From NCBI RefSeq assembly GCF_011250515.1, contig NZ_JAANOP010000001.1, positions 434,001-498,000 on the forward strand: a stretch of 64,000 bases of DNA, given 5' to 3'. The notes below the pieces were generated by a model. That model saw only the letters and a program-made list of their open reading frames with translations, had not been told where the DNA came from and did not search any database. Position numbers and translations under genes: made by a program. Positions 17,112 through 26,223 of the stretch are shown in pieces. The DNA is from Aquirufa ecclesiirivi (GTDB lineage Bacteria > Bacteroidota > Bacteroidia > Cytophagales > Spirosomataceae). Within the stretch, counting starts at the first letter, position 1. Each line of letters opens with the position of its first letter.

Positions 17112-17574
17112 TTTCATTTACTCAAAACTGGTAGAAAAAGACTCTGATTTAATTGGACACGTTGCCTAATCATTATACAAAAAAAGTAAAATTGAATATA
17201 TCGAAAAACAAATATCACTTGGGAAAACTCCAACTGATTCTGAGCTAATTCCTTTCAATGAAATCTCGGCTTCTGAAAGTTCTATAGAAAGGTACAATCT
17301 AAAAGCTACATTTATAATTCAGGGGTTTATTGAAAATATGCTTGATGAGGAATTAGAGAGTTATAAAGAACAAGTAGTAAATAATCAGGTTGATATTCTC
17401 CATAAGGTTATTAAGCCATTAGTTACCCCTATTTGGAAGAATGTTTTAATGGGAGTAGTTGGTTCATTTGTTTTCGCCTTAATCACTGTTACATTCTATT
17501 TTATAATTTCTTATGGAAATTATTCGATCAAAATTAAGATCGAACAGCCAACAGAAACTACTGGTAAATCGTAG
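17098..17574 (+). pseudogene. Decayed gene for a small C-terminally anchored membrane protein
   Basis: The frame reads through about 158 codons but is broken by a TAA at 17167-17169 where the conserved context (VA-stop-SLYKKSK) suggests an original Tyr codon, and it lacks an ATG (the first plausible position is CTG at 17098). Visible parts are NYNFIYSKLVEKDSDLIGH before the stop and an intact C-terminal part with helical ISASESSIERYNLKA and one transmembrane helix (MGVVGSFVFALITVTFYFII). I recall similar small single-span proteins of unknown function. The remaining ATG frame (17338-17574, 78 codons) could still be made as a fragment. Confidence 0.6.
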
Positions 17575-17592
17575 AACGAGTAGCATTTTATA

Positions 17593-17988
17593 TTAAAATT
17601 TCTCCACGGCTATTCGTAAACTAATCAGAGCCAAAACCAAGGTGATGGGCGTAAAGATGAATCTTTCCATGGCATTTAATGCCTGCGTATTTCCCAAGGT
17701 GTTTAAGAAAAATAGGAGAGGAATGAGCCAAATGACATAGTCTGCGACTTTCCCAATTTGGAAGAAAACCCAACGCGCTTTTATGGCAATAATGAGCGCC
17801 ATGAAGACTAAGATGAATAATGAAATGGATTCCATTTTGATTAGTTCATCTTGACTTTGCAAGCGGCCGCCCCATACGATATCAGGAGGCACCACGCCAG
17901 CCATGACCAATAAATGAAACAGAATAGCCAAAAAAATGAATCCCAAAAAGACCCGTACAGCAAGCGTAAATGAGATCCATTTTTTCAT
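17593..17988 (-). CDS. Hypothetical four-helix integral membrane protein
   Basis: 131 residues with four hydrophobic segments (about 8-28, 52-70, 78-98, 105-126) and few charges between them. I do not recognise a functional family; similar short four-span proteins are frequent in Bacteroidota. It begins 10 bases after the GH43-like gene in the same direction, so they may be co-transcribed. Confidence 0.65.
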   Translation of the reverse strand: MKKWISFTLAVRVFLGFIFLAILFHLLVMAGVVPPDIVWGGRLQSQDELIKMESISLFILVFMALIIAIKARWVFFQIGKVADYVIWLIPLLFFLNTLGNTQALNAMERFIFTPITLVLALISLRIAVEKF

Positions 17989-17998
17989 TGATTGATTT

Positions 17999-18967
17999 TT
18001 ATTTGATTTTTTGAGCTTTCACCCCTTCAAAACTAAGTTTTACAGGTAAAATATCCCCTTTGTCATCAAAATACATGGGTTCAATGCAAGTTACCCGGTG
18101 ATTTCTATCCGTTTCATCCAAGGGTCTGCGGTGATATACCATATACCACTGATCTGTATGAGGTACTTGAATGACGGAATGATGCCCGGCACCCGTGGCT
18201 ACCTGTGGGTCTTGTTTTAAGATTTTCTCTTTTCTTTCAAATGGGCCAAAAGGACTATCCGCCACGGCATAGGCAACCGAATAGTTAGGACCTGTCCAGC
18301 CACCTTCACTCCACATGAAATAGTACTTATTATTTCTGATAAACATGAATGGCCCTTCGACATATCCGCTTGGAGTAATTTCTTTAAACATTTTCCCATC
18401 TTCAAAAGGGATGATGGATTTGAAATCGGGACTCAGTCGGGCTATGTTGCAATGCTTCCATCCACCATAAATAATGTAGTATTGGCCGTCCTTATCTTTA
18501 AATACAAATTGATCAATAGGCTGGGCCCCATGATGAAATTGACAGATTAATGGTTTTCCAATTAAATCCTTGAATGGTCCTTGGGGCTTATGGGCTACAG
18601 CTACTCCAATTCCTCCTATTTCCTGATTACTTTGGATGTCGTTAGCTCCAAAAAACAGGTAGTATTTTTTGTCTTTTTGAATGATGGCAGGAGCCCACAT
18701 GGCTTTTTTCGCCCATTTGATAGCTGAAGTATCCACGATTTTGGCATGCTTTTTCCAATGAACGAGGTCTTTGGATGAAAAGGCATCCAAGAATACCTGC
18801 TTTTGATAGACATCAGAATAGGTGGGGTATATCCAATATTCTTTATTGAAAATGATGGCTTCTGGGTCCGCATACCAGCCAGGGAAGATGGGATTTCCGG
18901 AAGTTTTTTGTTGGGCCTGGACCGTATGAAATAGAATTAAAAATATCGAATAGTATAGTAGTTTCAT
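17999..18967 (-). CDS. GH43-like five-bladed beta-propeller glycosidase
   Basis: 322 residues with signal peptide (1-18, MKLLYYSIFLILFHTVQA). The three acidic residues of a GH43-type active site can be placed: Asp34 in WYADPE as base, Asp152 in PIDQFVF as pKa modulator, and Glu204 in YVEGPFMF as acid. Further blade motifs are YYIIYGGW and GAGHHSVIQVPHTDQWYMVYH. It probably removes arabinose- or xylose-type side chains from a plant or algal polysaccharide, but linkage cannot be read. ATG 18967 begins the signal peptide; the frame extends nine codons upstream. It is divergent from the YeiH-like gene. Confidence 0.85.
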   Translation of the reverse strand: MKLLYYSIFLILFHTVQAQQKTSGNPIFPGWYADPEAIIFNKEYWIYPTYSDVYQKQVFLDAFSSKDLVHWKKHAKIVDTSAIKWAKKAMWAPAIIQKDKKYYLFFGANDIQSNQEIGGIGVAVAHKPQGPFKDLIGKPLICQFHHGAQPIDQFVFKDKDGQYYIIYGGWKHCNIARLSPDFKSIIPFEDGKMFKEITPSGYVEGPFMFIRNNKYYFMWSEGGWTGPNYSVAYAVADSPFGPFERKEKILKQDPQVATGAGHHSVIQVPHTDQWYMVYHRRPLDETDRNHRVTCIEPMYFDDKGDILPVKLSFEGVKAQKIK

Positions 18968-19037
18968 AGAGTTTTTAATAACTTGTCTGGGCAAAGTTAA
19001 AATACTCTTTTAATTTACCTAAACTTATCATTCAACT

Positions 19038-20297
19038 ATGTCAACTAGTAAGTCGATCTTTCGCTTAACAGAAGACTGGACCGTCGTGGTCTTTGGATTC
19101 TTAATTATTGCCCTAGCCCTTTTTGGAATAAAAATTCCTAGCCCCACATTTGCTTGGGAAAACTCTACAGAGCTATTCGAAAAAGTAGTAAACTCTAGCA
19201 ATTTATTGAACATCAGTAAATTATTTTTATGGGTTTATGCCATCGCTATATTGGCCACCAAAACTTTAGGAAAGGATGTAATAGCCACTGCCAAAGGATT
19301 TCCTATTGTATTTATTTTAACAACTTTGGCTCTCATCTTAGCTGGGAATTCATTCCTAAAAAATTGGAATTTAGAAGCGGTTATTTTTAGCTTATCCATT
19401 GGTTTAATGATCAGTAATTTTTCAAACATTCCTGATTGGTTAAGAGAGTCTCTATCAACGGAATTATTTGTTAAAATTGGATTAGTCTTATTAGGTACCA
19501 GCATCATTTTTGGAGATATTTTAAAGGCCGGATCATTGGGATTAATCCAAGCTCTTTTGGTGGTAGTTTCTGTATGGTATTTTGCATTTTGGGTATCTAA
19601 AAAATTGGGAATTGATGAGGAAATGGCCATTATTATTTCAAGTGCTGTTTCTATCTGTGGCGTTTCAGCCGCCATTGCTACAGCTGGCGCTATCAAAGGA
19701 GATTCTAAGAAGCTTTCCTATGTTATTTCCATCGTTCTAATTACAGCCATTCCCATGATCATTTTTATGCCTATTATTGCTAAAGCCCTAGGTTTATCAG
19801 AAGCAGTAACGGGTGCATGGTTGGGAGGGACGATCGATACCACAGGGGCTGTGATTGCCTCAGGTTCATTGATCGGTGAGGAGGCTTTGAAAATTAGTAC
19901 CATTGTTAAATTTTCACAGAATGTGCTCTTAGGATTAGCGGCATTCGGAATTTCGATTTATTGGACTTATACCAATAATCAGTCGGAAGTAGCCAAAGAA
20001 TCCAAGCCAAGCTTAGGCATCATTTGGGAGCGATTTCCCAAGTTTGTGATAGGTTTTGTGGCGGCATCTTTGTTGTTTTCATTCGTTATTTCTGGTGAAG
20101 TTATATCCGAAGTAAAAGGTGGTTTAAAATCTCTTCAAGGATTGTGGTTTGCGCTAGCATTTACCAGCATTGGTTTAGAAACTAAGTTCGCAGATTTGTT
20201 CAGTAGCGAAGGGAAAAAACCTTTGTATGCCTTTCTTATTGCACAAGTATTTAATGTGATGATAACCTTGGGAATAGCCTATTTTTTGTTTAATTAA
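19038..20297 (+). CDS. YeiH-type putative sulfate exporter family membrane protein
   Basis: 419 residues with about ten to twelve hydrophobic helices, matching the UPF0324/YeiH family (conserved hypothetical 698). Recognisable parts are the repeated motifs LVKIGLVLLGTSIIFGDIL, ISSAVSICGVSAAIATAGAI (about 200-220) and GAWLGGTIDTTGAVIASG (about 258-275). The family is annotated as putative sulfate or sulfite-related exporter, but experimental support is thin. Here it stands alone, divergent from the GH43-like gene. A sulfatase 33 kb away would release sulfate; linking them is speculation. Confidence 0.85.
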   Translation: MSTSKSIFRLTEDWTVVVFGFLIIALALFGIKIPSPTFAWENSTELFEKVVNSSNLLNISKLFLWVYAIAILATKTLGKDVIATAKGFPIVFILTTLALILAGNSFLKNWNLEAVIFSLSIGLMISNFSNIPDWLRESLSTELFVKIGLVLLGTSIIFGDILKAGSLGLIQALLVVVSVWYFAFWVSKKLGIDEEMAIIISSAVSICGVSAAIATAGAIKGDSKKLSYVISIVLITAIPMIIFMPIIAKALGLSEAVTGAWLGGTIDTTGAVIASGSLIGEEALKISTIVKFSQNVLLGLAAFGISIYWTYTNNQSEVAKESKPSLGIIWERFPKFVIGFVAASLLFSFVISGEVISEVKGGLKSLQGLWFALAFTSIGLETKFADLFSSEGKKPLYAFLIAQVFNVMITLGIAYFLFN

Positions 20298-20346
20298 ATA
20301 AGCTGAATTGTCCATAGGGAAATGATTTTTCCAGAAAATATACTAC

Positions 20347-20799
20347 ATGAAAACTCTTTATATTGGATTCTTTTTTTTAATAATTTGTTGGACTTCTTTT
20401 GGACAAGCCCATAAATCGACAGAATTATTTCAACAAATTTCCCGACTGGATAGTGCCATGTTTCATGCGTATAATCAGCGTGATATGCCCACTTTTAAAC
20501 AATTCTTTACATCCGATTTAGAATGGTTTCAAGATAATGGAGGCTTACTTCATTATGAAACAGTGATCGCTAATTTTCAAAATATATTTAATCGCGATTA
20601 TGTTTTAACCCGAAAATTAGTTCCGGGGACTTTAGAGGTTCATCCAATTAAAGATTATGGGGCTATTCATATTGGTCGACATACCTTTTCACACATGGAA
20701 AATGGAAAATTAGAAGTGGGCGAATTTAAGTTTTTGATGATTTGGAAAAACGACCATGGGCAGTGGAAAATATCCAGAGTTGTGAGTTATGATCATTAG
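20347..20799 (+). CDS. Exported NTF2-like (DUF4440) protein
   Basis: 150 residues: signal peptide (1-20, ending in SFGQA), followed by an NTF2-like cone fold with LDSAMFHAYNQRDMPTFKQFF (about 34-54) and the final FLMIWKNDHGQWKISRVVSYDH typical of DUF4440/SnoaL-like members. Such proteins bind small molecules or act as isomerases; no catalytic residue can be assigned. No operon partner is evident; about 200 bases without a gene follow. Confidence 0.75.
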   Translation: MKTLYIGFFFLIICWTSFGQAHKSTELFQQISRLDSAMFHAYNQRDMPTFKQFFTSDLEWFQDNGGLLHYETVIANFQNIFNRDYVLTRKLVPGTLEVHPIKDYGAIHIGRHTFSHMENGKLEVGEFKFLMIWKNDHGQWKISRVVSYDH

Positions 20800-21001
20800 G
20801 GTGAATAAATTTCAACATAGATTCATGCTATTTTATGTTATGGGCTTAGGTCCTTTTCGAATTTCAGGTATCCCAATTAACGGTACATGTCCTGCTTAGT
20901 CTTGATGCTCAGCTTATCGTATTTTGAAAATGCTCAGATTCCTTGTAACTATGTATTTCTCGGTATATGATTTGAAACAATTTTGAAAGCTTTTCCCAAC
21001 C

Positions 21002-22012
21002 ATGGAACCAATGAAAAAAATCTCCCCAAACTCGCTGTTTTATTTTGTCCTTTTCCTGTCAACATTTTCAATTGTAGCGTCTACTTATGCCCTGGTTCAA
21101 CCTGCTGCCAAAACCAAAATCATCCGAACGCTGATAGTGGATGGACAAAATAACCATGATCAATGGCCGAAAATCACCTTCATGATGAAGGATTTTTTAG
21201 AGCAATCTGGAAAGTTTAAAGTCGATGTTCAAAGATCTCATTTTACGTGGAATGCAGCGGATTTGATTCCCAAATACATGTTGCCTGGTCTAGAAAATAC
21301 GGTGGCACTGGCTAAACCGAAGGCAGATTCTAGTTTTCACCCTAAATTCTCCGACTACGATTTGGTCATCTGTAATTTTGGATGGAATGCCGCTCCTTGG
21401 CCAGCAGAAACACAGGTGGATTTTGAGAAATTCATGAAAAAAGGAGGAGGCCTAGTGGTCATTCATGCTGCGGACAATTCCTTTCCTCAGTGGCCAGCGT
21501 ACAATGAAATGATTGGTTTGGGTGGTTGGGGTGACCGTACAGAAAAAGATGGACCTTATGTTTATTATGATTTGGAAGGGAAATTGGTCAAAGATACACA
21601 GGCAGGCAGAGCGGGTTCGCATGGACCGCAAAAGGAATATCAAATAACGATTCGTAACGTTAATCACCCGATCACCAAGGGTATGCCTTTGACTTGGATG
21701 CACACCCAAGATGAAATGTATGATCGCTTGCGTGGACCAGCAGTGAATATGGAAATTTTAGGTACTGCTTTTTCTGCTAAAGAAAATAGAGGAACGGGTC
21801 GACATGAGCCTATGCTGATTGTGACTCAATTTGGTAAAGGAAGGGTGTTTCATACACCCATGGGTCATGCCGATTATTCGGTTTCTTGCGTAGGTTTTAT
21901 CACCACTTTATTAAGAGGAGCGCAATGGGCTGCTACAGGTAAAGTAGACATTCCTATTCCAGCCGATTTCCCTAAAGCGGATGTTTCATCTAAACGAGAA
22001 TACACGAAATAA
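21002..22012 (+). CDS. ThuA domain (trehalose-utilisation type) exported protein
   Basis: 336 residues with an N-terminal signal (MKKISPNSLFYFVLFLSTFSIVAS, beginning at the second ATG, 21011) and a ThuA-like glutamine-amidotransferase fold: TLIVDGQNNHDQWP (about 41-54), GGGLVVIHAADNSFPQWPAY (about 149-168), EKDGPYVYY, HPITKGMP, and GRVFHTPMGHADYS (about 289-302). ThuA proteins accompany sugar oxidation and disaccharide use. It is periplasmic here. Seven bases separate it from the hydrolase that follows, so both are probably in one operon. Confidence 0.85.
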   Translation: MEPMKKISPNSLFYFVLFLSTFSIVASTYALVQPAAKTKIIRTLIVDGQNNHDQWPKITFMMKDFLEQSGKFKVDVQRSHFTWNAADLIPKYMLPGLENTVALAKPKADSSFHPKFSDYDLVICNFGWNAAPWPAETQVDFEKFMKKGGGLVVIHAADNSFPQWPAYNEMIGLGGWGDRTEKDGPYVYYDLEGKLVKDTQAGRAGSHGPQKEYQITIRNVNHPITKGMPLTWMHTQDEMYDRLRGPAVNMEILGTAFSAKENRGTGRHEPMLIVTQFGKGRVFHTPMGHADYSVSCVGFITTLLRGAQWAATGKVDIPIPADFPKADVSSKREYTK

Positions 22013-22019
22013 GCATTCA

Positions 22020-22898
22020 ATGAAGCGAGTTCTTTTCATTTACTTTTTGATTTCTCTGAATAGCAGGTTTGCCTATTCACAAGAAAGGTTTTCTCTCTAT
22101 TCAGGCAAAGCTCCAGGCTCAGAGTCTTGGGCTTGGAAAGAAGCAGAAAGCAGCTCCAATGGTTTTAATACTCGGTTGGTGTATAATGTAGTGGAACCAA
22201 GTATCACGGCTTATTTCCCCGAGAAATCCAAAGCGAATGGGACATCGGTCATCATAGCACCGGGTGGAGCCTTTCATATATTATCCATCGACAGCGAAGG
22301 CATTGAAGTGGCTAAATGGCTGAATCAACATGGAATTGCGGCTTTTGTGTTAAAATACCGACTTGTTCATATTCTTTCGAATGACCCAGTGAAAGAATTG
22401 AGTGCGAAGATGCAAGATTTTAATAAATTGGATGTAATCAATGCGCCTGTGGTGGAATTAGCCACCAAAGATGGATTGAAGGCCATGGAATATGTGCGCC
22501 AGCACGCCAATGCATGGGGATTGAATCCTCAGAAGATCGGATTCATGGGTTTTTCTGCGGGAGGCACAGTATCCATGTCGGTGTTACAAACGGCTAACGA
22601 TGCCAATCGGCCGAATTTTATTGCCCCAATATATCTATACAAAAAAGCAGTTTTAGGCACTCAAATTCCCAGTCATAGAACTCCCATATTTATTGCGGCG
22701 GCAAGTGATGATCAACTAGGTTTAGCTACGCATTCTGTCGAATTGTATTTGGAATGGTTGAAAGCAAAACAACCTGCTGAATTGCACATGTATACCCAAG
22801 GTGGACATGGATTTGGTATGCGAAAAATGAATACACCTTCTGATTATTGGACGGTAGATTTTGAGCATTGGTTACGTTTCCACCAATATATTCCTTAA
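22020..22898 (+). CDS. Exported alpha/beta hydrolase (acetylxylan-esterase-like)
   Basis: 292 residues, signal peptide (1-21) ending near YSQE. The alpha/beta-hydrolase core has an oxyanion region IAPGGAFHILS (about 77-87), the nucleophile elbow GFSAGG with Ser179, an acid in AASDDQ (about 236-241) and the catalytic His in GGHGFG (about 263-268). Related exported enzymes are acetylxylan or sugar esterases. The start at 22020 was chosen because it opens the signal peptide; an upstream ATG at 21981 overlaps ThuA. Its stop overlaps the convergent LacI-type gene by four bases. Confidence 0.85.
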   Translation: MKRVLFIYFLISLNSRFAYSQERFSLYSGKAPGSESWAWKEAESSSNGFNTRLVYNVVEPSITAYFPEKSKANGTSVIIAPGGAFHILSIDSEGIEVAKWLNQHGIAAFVLKYRLVHILSNDPVKELSAKMQDFNKLDVINAPVVELATKDGLKAMEYVRQHANAWGLNPQKIGFMGFSAGGTVSMSVLQTANDANRPNFIAPIYLYKKAVLGTQIPSHRTPIFIAAASDDQLGLATHSVELYLEWLKAKQPAELHMYTQGGHGFGMRKMNTPSDYWTVDFEHWLRFHQYIP

Positions 22899-24049
22899 GC
22901 CTTTTTCAATGAAGATTTGCGAATGATGAGTTGTCCTTGAACCAACACATCTTCCTGTTGACTCGCATGTTTCTTTGAAATAACATCAAAAAGTAAAGAA
23001 GCAGCTACTTCACCTACTTTTTGAGGAAATAAGTGAAAAACGGTCAAAGCCGGTTCTATAATTTCAGCTAAGTATTCATCGCCAAAACCAACCATACCTA
23101 GTTGTTTGGGTATTTCAATGCCAAGCTCTTTGGAATATTGAATAATTTCTACGGCATTTAAATAATGGATAGCAAAAATGGCGTCTGGTGGCTCAGGTAA
23201 TTGTTGCCATGCATCCACACTCGCCAAAGCAAATTCTTTACTGAAATCACCATGTACCATGTACTCAGGTTTTAGGGGTAACCCATGTTTTTCCAAGGCA
23301 CTGATATATCCTTCTTTTCTTTTTTGACTGATCAATAATTCTGGCGGGCCAGCTAAAATAGCGATGCGTTGGTAGCCCTGTTGTATCAAATGTTCCACCA
23401 ATTGAAATGCCCCTTCAAAATCTTCTTGCCTGATTTTAGGAGTTTCCACTTCGGTACAAATTCGATCAAAATGGACCATGGGCAAACCCTTATCAAAGAG
23501 ATTTTTTATTTGGTTGAAACGGGTTGTTTCTTTGGAATGAGAAATTAAAAGCCCATCGACATGGCTCGCTAAAAGTCCTTGAATATTGGTAACTTCTGTC
23601 TCATAGGATTCATTGGATTGACATATCATGACACGATAGCCATGTTCGTTCGCTACTTCTTGTATTCCCGATAAGACACCCGCAAAAAAGGGTCTTTTGA
23701 TATTGGGGATTACCACACCTATCGTTTTTGTTTCTCCCCGTTGAAAACCTTTGGCAAATAAATTAGGATTATAATCTAGTTCCAGTGCCAATTTTTGTAT
23801 AGCATCTCGGGTGTTTGGACTGATATCCGTTTTATTATTTAAAGCACGAGATACCGTGGCAATGGAAACACCCATAAGTTGGGCAATGTCCTTGATGGTG
23901 GTATGAACCTGTTTTTGAGGACTCGGTTTTAGGGAATGTTCCTGGGTAAAATGATAATCACAGGATTTACAATAAAAACGAACTTTCCCTCGAATCATTC
24001 CAGCCCGAATGACGGATGTTGGTGTGGCACATTTAGGGCAGGTTTCCAA
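22895..24049 (-). CDS. LacI-family regulator with an extra N-terminal zinc ribbon
   Basis: 384 residues. Residues 4-30 form a C4 zinc ribbon (Cys4, Cys7, Cys27, Cys30; RGKVRFYCKSCDYHF) like that at the start of IS1-type InsA proteins. Residues 50-72 are a LacI helix-turn-helix (TIKDIAQLMGVSIATVSRAL), then a hinge and a periplasmic-binding-protein-like sensor domain (TIGVVIPNIKRPFFAGVLSG through VGFGDEYLAEIIEPALT). LacI proteins are normally about 340 residues, so the ribbon is an addition. It is divergent from the hexuronate operon with a 220-base gap holding a candidate operator and probably controls it in response to a uronate or its derivative. Confidence 0.85.
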   Translation of the reverse strand: METCPKCATPTSVIRAGMIRGKVRFYCKSCDYHFTQEHSLKPSPQKQVHTTIKDIAQLMGVSIATVSRALNNKTDISPNTRDAIQKLALELDYNPNLFAKGFQRGETKTIGVVIPNIKRPFFAGVLSGIQEVANEHGYRVMICQSNESYETEVTNIQGLLASHVDGLLISHSKETTRFNQIKNLFDKGLPMVHFDRICTEVETPKIRQEDFEGAFQLVEHLIQQGYQRIAILAGPPELLISQKRKEGYISALEKHGLPLKPEYMVHGDFSKEFALASVDAWQQLPEPPDAIFAIHYLNAVEIIQYSKELGIEIPKQLGMVGFGDEYLAEIIEPALTVFHLFPQKVGEVAASLLFDVISKKHASQQEDVLVQGQLIIRKSSLKKA

Positions 24050-24103
24050 TGGTCGGGTTAAGGTTTAATGATGGGTCTATTATTTCAAAGAATTTCATTA
24101 CCT

Positions 24104-24121
24104 ATCGGTAGCGTTTACGAT
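24104..24121. promoter_or_regulatory. Candidate LacI-family operator
   Basis: An 18-base imperfect palindrome with outer arms ATCG and CGAT and a central CG; six of nine pairs match. Central-CG palindromes are typical LacI-family sites. It lies between the regulator (start 24049) and uxuA (start 24270), 55 bases from the regulator's ATG, so it could serve autoregulation or the divergent operon. Confidence 0.45.
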
Positions 24122-24188
24122 CAATAATTGGAAATAAAAACCCTATATTAAGCTCAAATTAGGACATTTTCCTGATAAAAGCATATTT

Positions 24189-24196
24189 TATGTTTG
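24189..24196 (+). promoter_or_regulatory. Candidate -7 element of the hexuronate operon promoter
   Basis: TATGTTTG fits TAnnTTTG. A TTTT run at 24167-24170 sits near the expected -33 position but lacks the final G. The leader to the uxuA ATG would be about 70 bases. Confidence 0.45.
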
Positions 24197-24269
24197 AAAA
24201 ATATATCTATATGCTATCAGTATAATATGGCAGTTTTTGACTTTTCACAAGAAATAACCTCAAAGTATC

Positions 24270-25451
24270 ATGTTACATACCATGCGTTGGTTTGGGCCAC
24301 ATGACCCAGTCTCTTTAATGGATATTCGCCAAGCTGGCTGTACAGGTGTTGTTACAGCTTTGCATCAAATTGCCGTGGGAGAAGTTTGGTCTAAAGAAGC
24401 GATTCAAGAACGGGTGGATATCATTGAGCAAGGGAATCAACAATATACTCCGCTTCATTGGTCAGTAGTGGAGAGTTTACCAGTCCATGAAGCCATCAAA
24501 AAAGCGTTACCTGAAAGAGAGCAATACATCGAGAACTACCGAATATCCTTGAGGAATTTGGCAGCTAAAGGAGTAAAAACAGTTTGTTATAATTTCATGC
24601 CCGTATTGGATTGGTCCAGAACAAAGCTCGATTTTGAAATGCCAGATGGGGCTAAGGCACTTCGTTTTGTATGGACAGATTTTGCCATTTTTGATTTATT
24701 CATCTTGAAAAGGCCAAAGGCTGAACAAGATTATTCAAAAGCGGTGCAAGAGGCGGCTAAATTGAAATTTGATGGCATGACGAATGCAGAAAAGGAAGAA
24801 TTGCAAAATACCGTTTTATTGGGTTTGCCAGGCTCTGAGGAGGCGTTTCATCTGGAAAACTTTCAAAGTTTACTAGATCAATATCAGGAAATAGGCCCTG
24901 ATGCATTACGAGAAAACTTGCATTATTTTATACAACAAGTGGCCCCGCTAGCTCAAGAATTGGGGATTAACTTATGCATTCATCCCGATGACCCTCCATT
25001 CCCATTAATGGGATTACCCAGAGTGGTGAGTACAGAGAGCGACTTAGCCGCCTTAATGGAGGCTTCACCCGTTCGAGCGAATGGGATTACCTTTTGTACA
25101 GGATCTTTAGGCGTTAGGTCTGATAATAATTTACCCTCCATGATTCGCCGATTCGCTGATCGGATTCATTTTGTGCATTTAAGAACGACCAAAAGAGAAC
25201 AAGAGGAACCTCTGATTTTTCATGAAGCCCCCCATTTGGCGGGAGATGTACCCATGTTTGACGTCATTAAGGCCATACATGAAGAGGAAATTAGACGAGG
25301 AGGCGAACAAATCCCGATGCGTCCAGATCATGGACATCAAATGTTGGATGATTTACATAAGAAGACCTATCCTGGTTATTCGGCTATTGGTCGTTTGAGA
25401 GGCTTGGCAGAAATACGCGGCATGGAATTGGCCATTGCTCGAATGATATAA
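24270..25451 (+). CDS. uxuA: Mannonate dehydratase
   Basis: 393 residues, the usual length for UxuA. It dehydrates D-mannonate to 2-keto-3-deoxygluconate in hexuronate catabolism. Identifying motifs are MRWFGPHDPVSL near the N-terminus, AGCTGVVTALH (22-32), KTVCYNFMPVLDWSR (about 106-120), the metal-binding NLCIHPDDPPFPLMG (about 230-244), GITFCTGSLGVR, FVHLRTT and the C-terminal MRPDHGHQM (about 352-360). It is the first gene of a three-gene operon and follows a candidate promoter. It is divergent from the zinc-ribbon LacI regulator. Confidence is high. Confidence 0.95.
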   Translation: MLHTMRWFGPHDPVSLMDIRQAGCTGVVTALHQIAVGEVWSKEAIQERVDIIEQGNQQYTPLHWSVVESLPVHEAIKKALPEREQYIENYRISLRNLAAKGVKTVCYNFMPVLDWSRTKLDFEMPDGAKALRFVWTDFAIFDLFILKRPKAEQDYSKAVQEAAKLKFDGMTNAEKEELQNTVLLGLPGSEEAFHLENFQSLLDQYQEIGPDALRENLHYFIQQVAPLAQELGINLCIHPDDPPFPLMGLPRVVSTESDLAALMEASPVRANGITFCTGSLGVRSDNNLPSMIRRFADRIHFVHLRTTKREQEEPLIFHEAPHLAGDVPMFDVIKAIHEEEIRRGGEQIPMRPDHGHQMLDDLHKKTYPGYSAIGRLRGLAEIRGMELAIARMI

Positions 25452-25464
25452 TGAAATTATAAAG

Positions 25465-26223
25465 ATGGAGAACAAATTTTCATTGGCCGGAAAGGTGGCT
25501 TTAATTACAGGAGGAGGAACGGGTATCGGATTTGATATGGCAAAATGCATGTTGGCCAGTGGAGCCAATGTCATCATAACGGGCAGAAGAGAAAACGTCC
25601 TACAAGATGCGGTTCATAATTTGGGCGCTGGCGCTTTTTATTTTGTGCATGACATGGCAGATGTCAATGCTACTCCTGGTTTGGTTGCGGATATCATCCA
25701 ATCACATGGAAAAATAGATATCCTGGTGAATAATGCTGGGATTAATATGAAACGACCAGCGGTAGATGTTTCAAACGATGATTTTGCTCAAATTATTCAA
25801 GTGAATTTAAATGCCGTGTTTGTGTTGAGTCGAGAAGTAGGCAAGCATATGTTGGAAAGAAAATCGGGGTCCATCATCATGATTTCATCCATGGCGGCCT
25901 ATTATGGGATAGATCGAGTGGCAGCTTACGCCTCTTCAAAATCAGGCTTGTATGGATTGGTTCGGGTATTGGCTTCCGAGTGGTCGGCCCACGGTGTACG
26001 AGTGAATGCCATTGCTCCTGGATTTATTGAAACGGCTATGAGTAAAACGGCTATGAATTCAGATCCTGACCGTAAGCATAAGGCTATGGATAGAACGCCC
26101 ATGGGCTATTTTGGTAAACCAGAAGACGTAGCTTGGACGGCCGTATTTTTAGCCTCAGATGCTGCAGGATACATTACAGGTGTTTCAATTCCCGTCGATG
26201 GGGGTAATTCAATCGGATTCTAA
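25465..26223 (+). CDS. SDR family oxidoreductase, probable D-mannonate/fructuronate reductase
   Basis: 252-residue classical short-chain dehydrogenase. TGGGTGIG (15-22) binds NAD(P), NNAG is at 89-92, Ser141/142 and Tyr155-x3-Lys159 make the catalytic set, and PGFIETAM follows. The C-terminal GYITGVSIPVDGG is standard. In the canonical pathway UxuB, an MDR-type enzyme, reduces fructuronate to mannonate; between uxuA and a hexuronate transporter an SDR with the same role is likely here, as in many Bacteroidota. It starts 13 bases after uxuA and overlaps the transporter gene by one base (TAATG). KduD-like 2-keto-3-deoxygluconate dehydrogenase activity is the alternative. Confidence 0.85.
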   Translation: MENKFSLAGKVALITGGGTGIGFDMAKCMLASGANVIITGRRENVLQDAVHNLGAGAFYFVHDMADVNATPGLVADIIQSHGKIDILVNNAGINMKRPAVDVSNDDFAQIIQVNLNAVFVLSREVGKHMLERKSGSIIMISSMAAYYGIDRVAAYASSKSGLYGLVRVLASEWSAHGVRVNAIAPGFIETAMSKTAMNSDPDRKHKAMDRTPMGYFGKPEDVAWTAVFLASDAAGYITGVSIPVDGGNSIGF

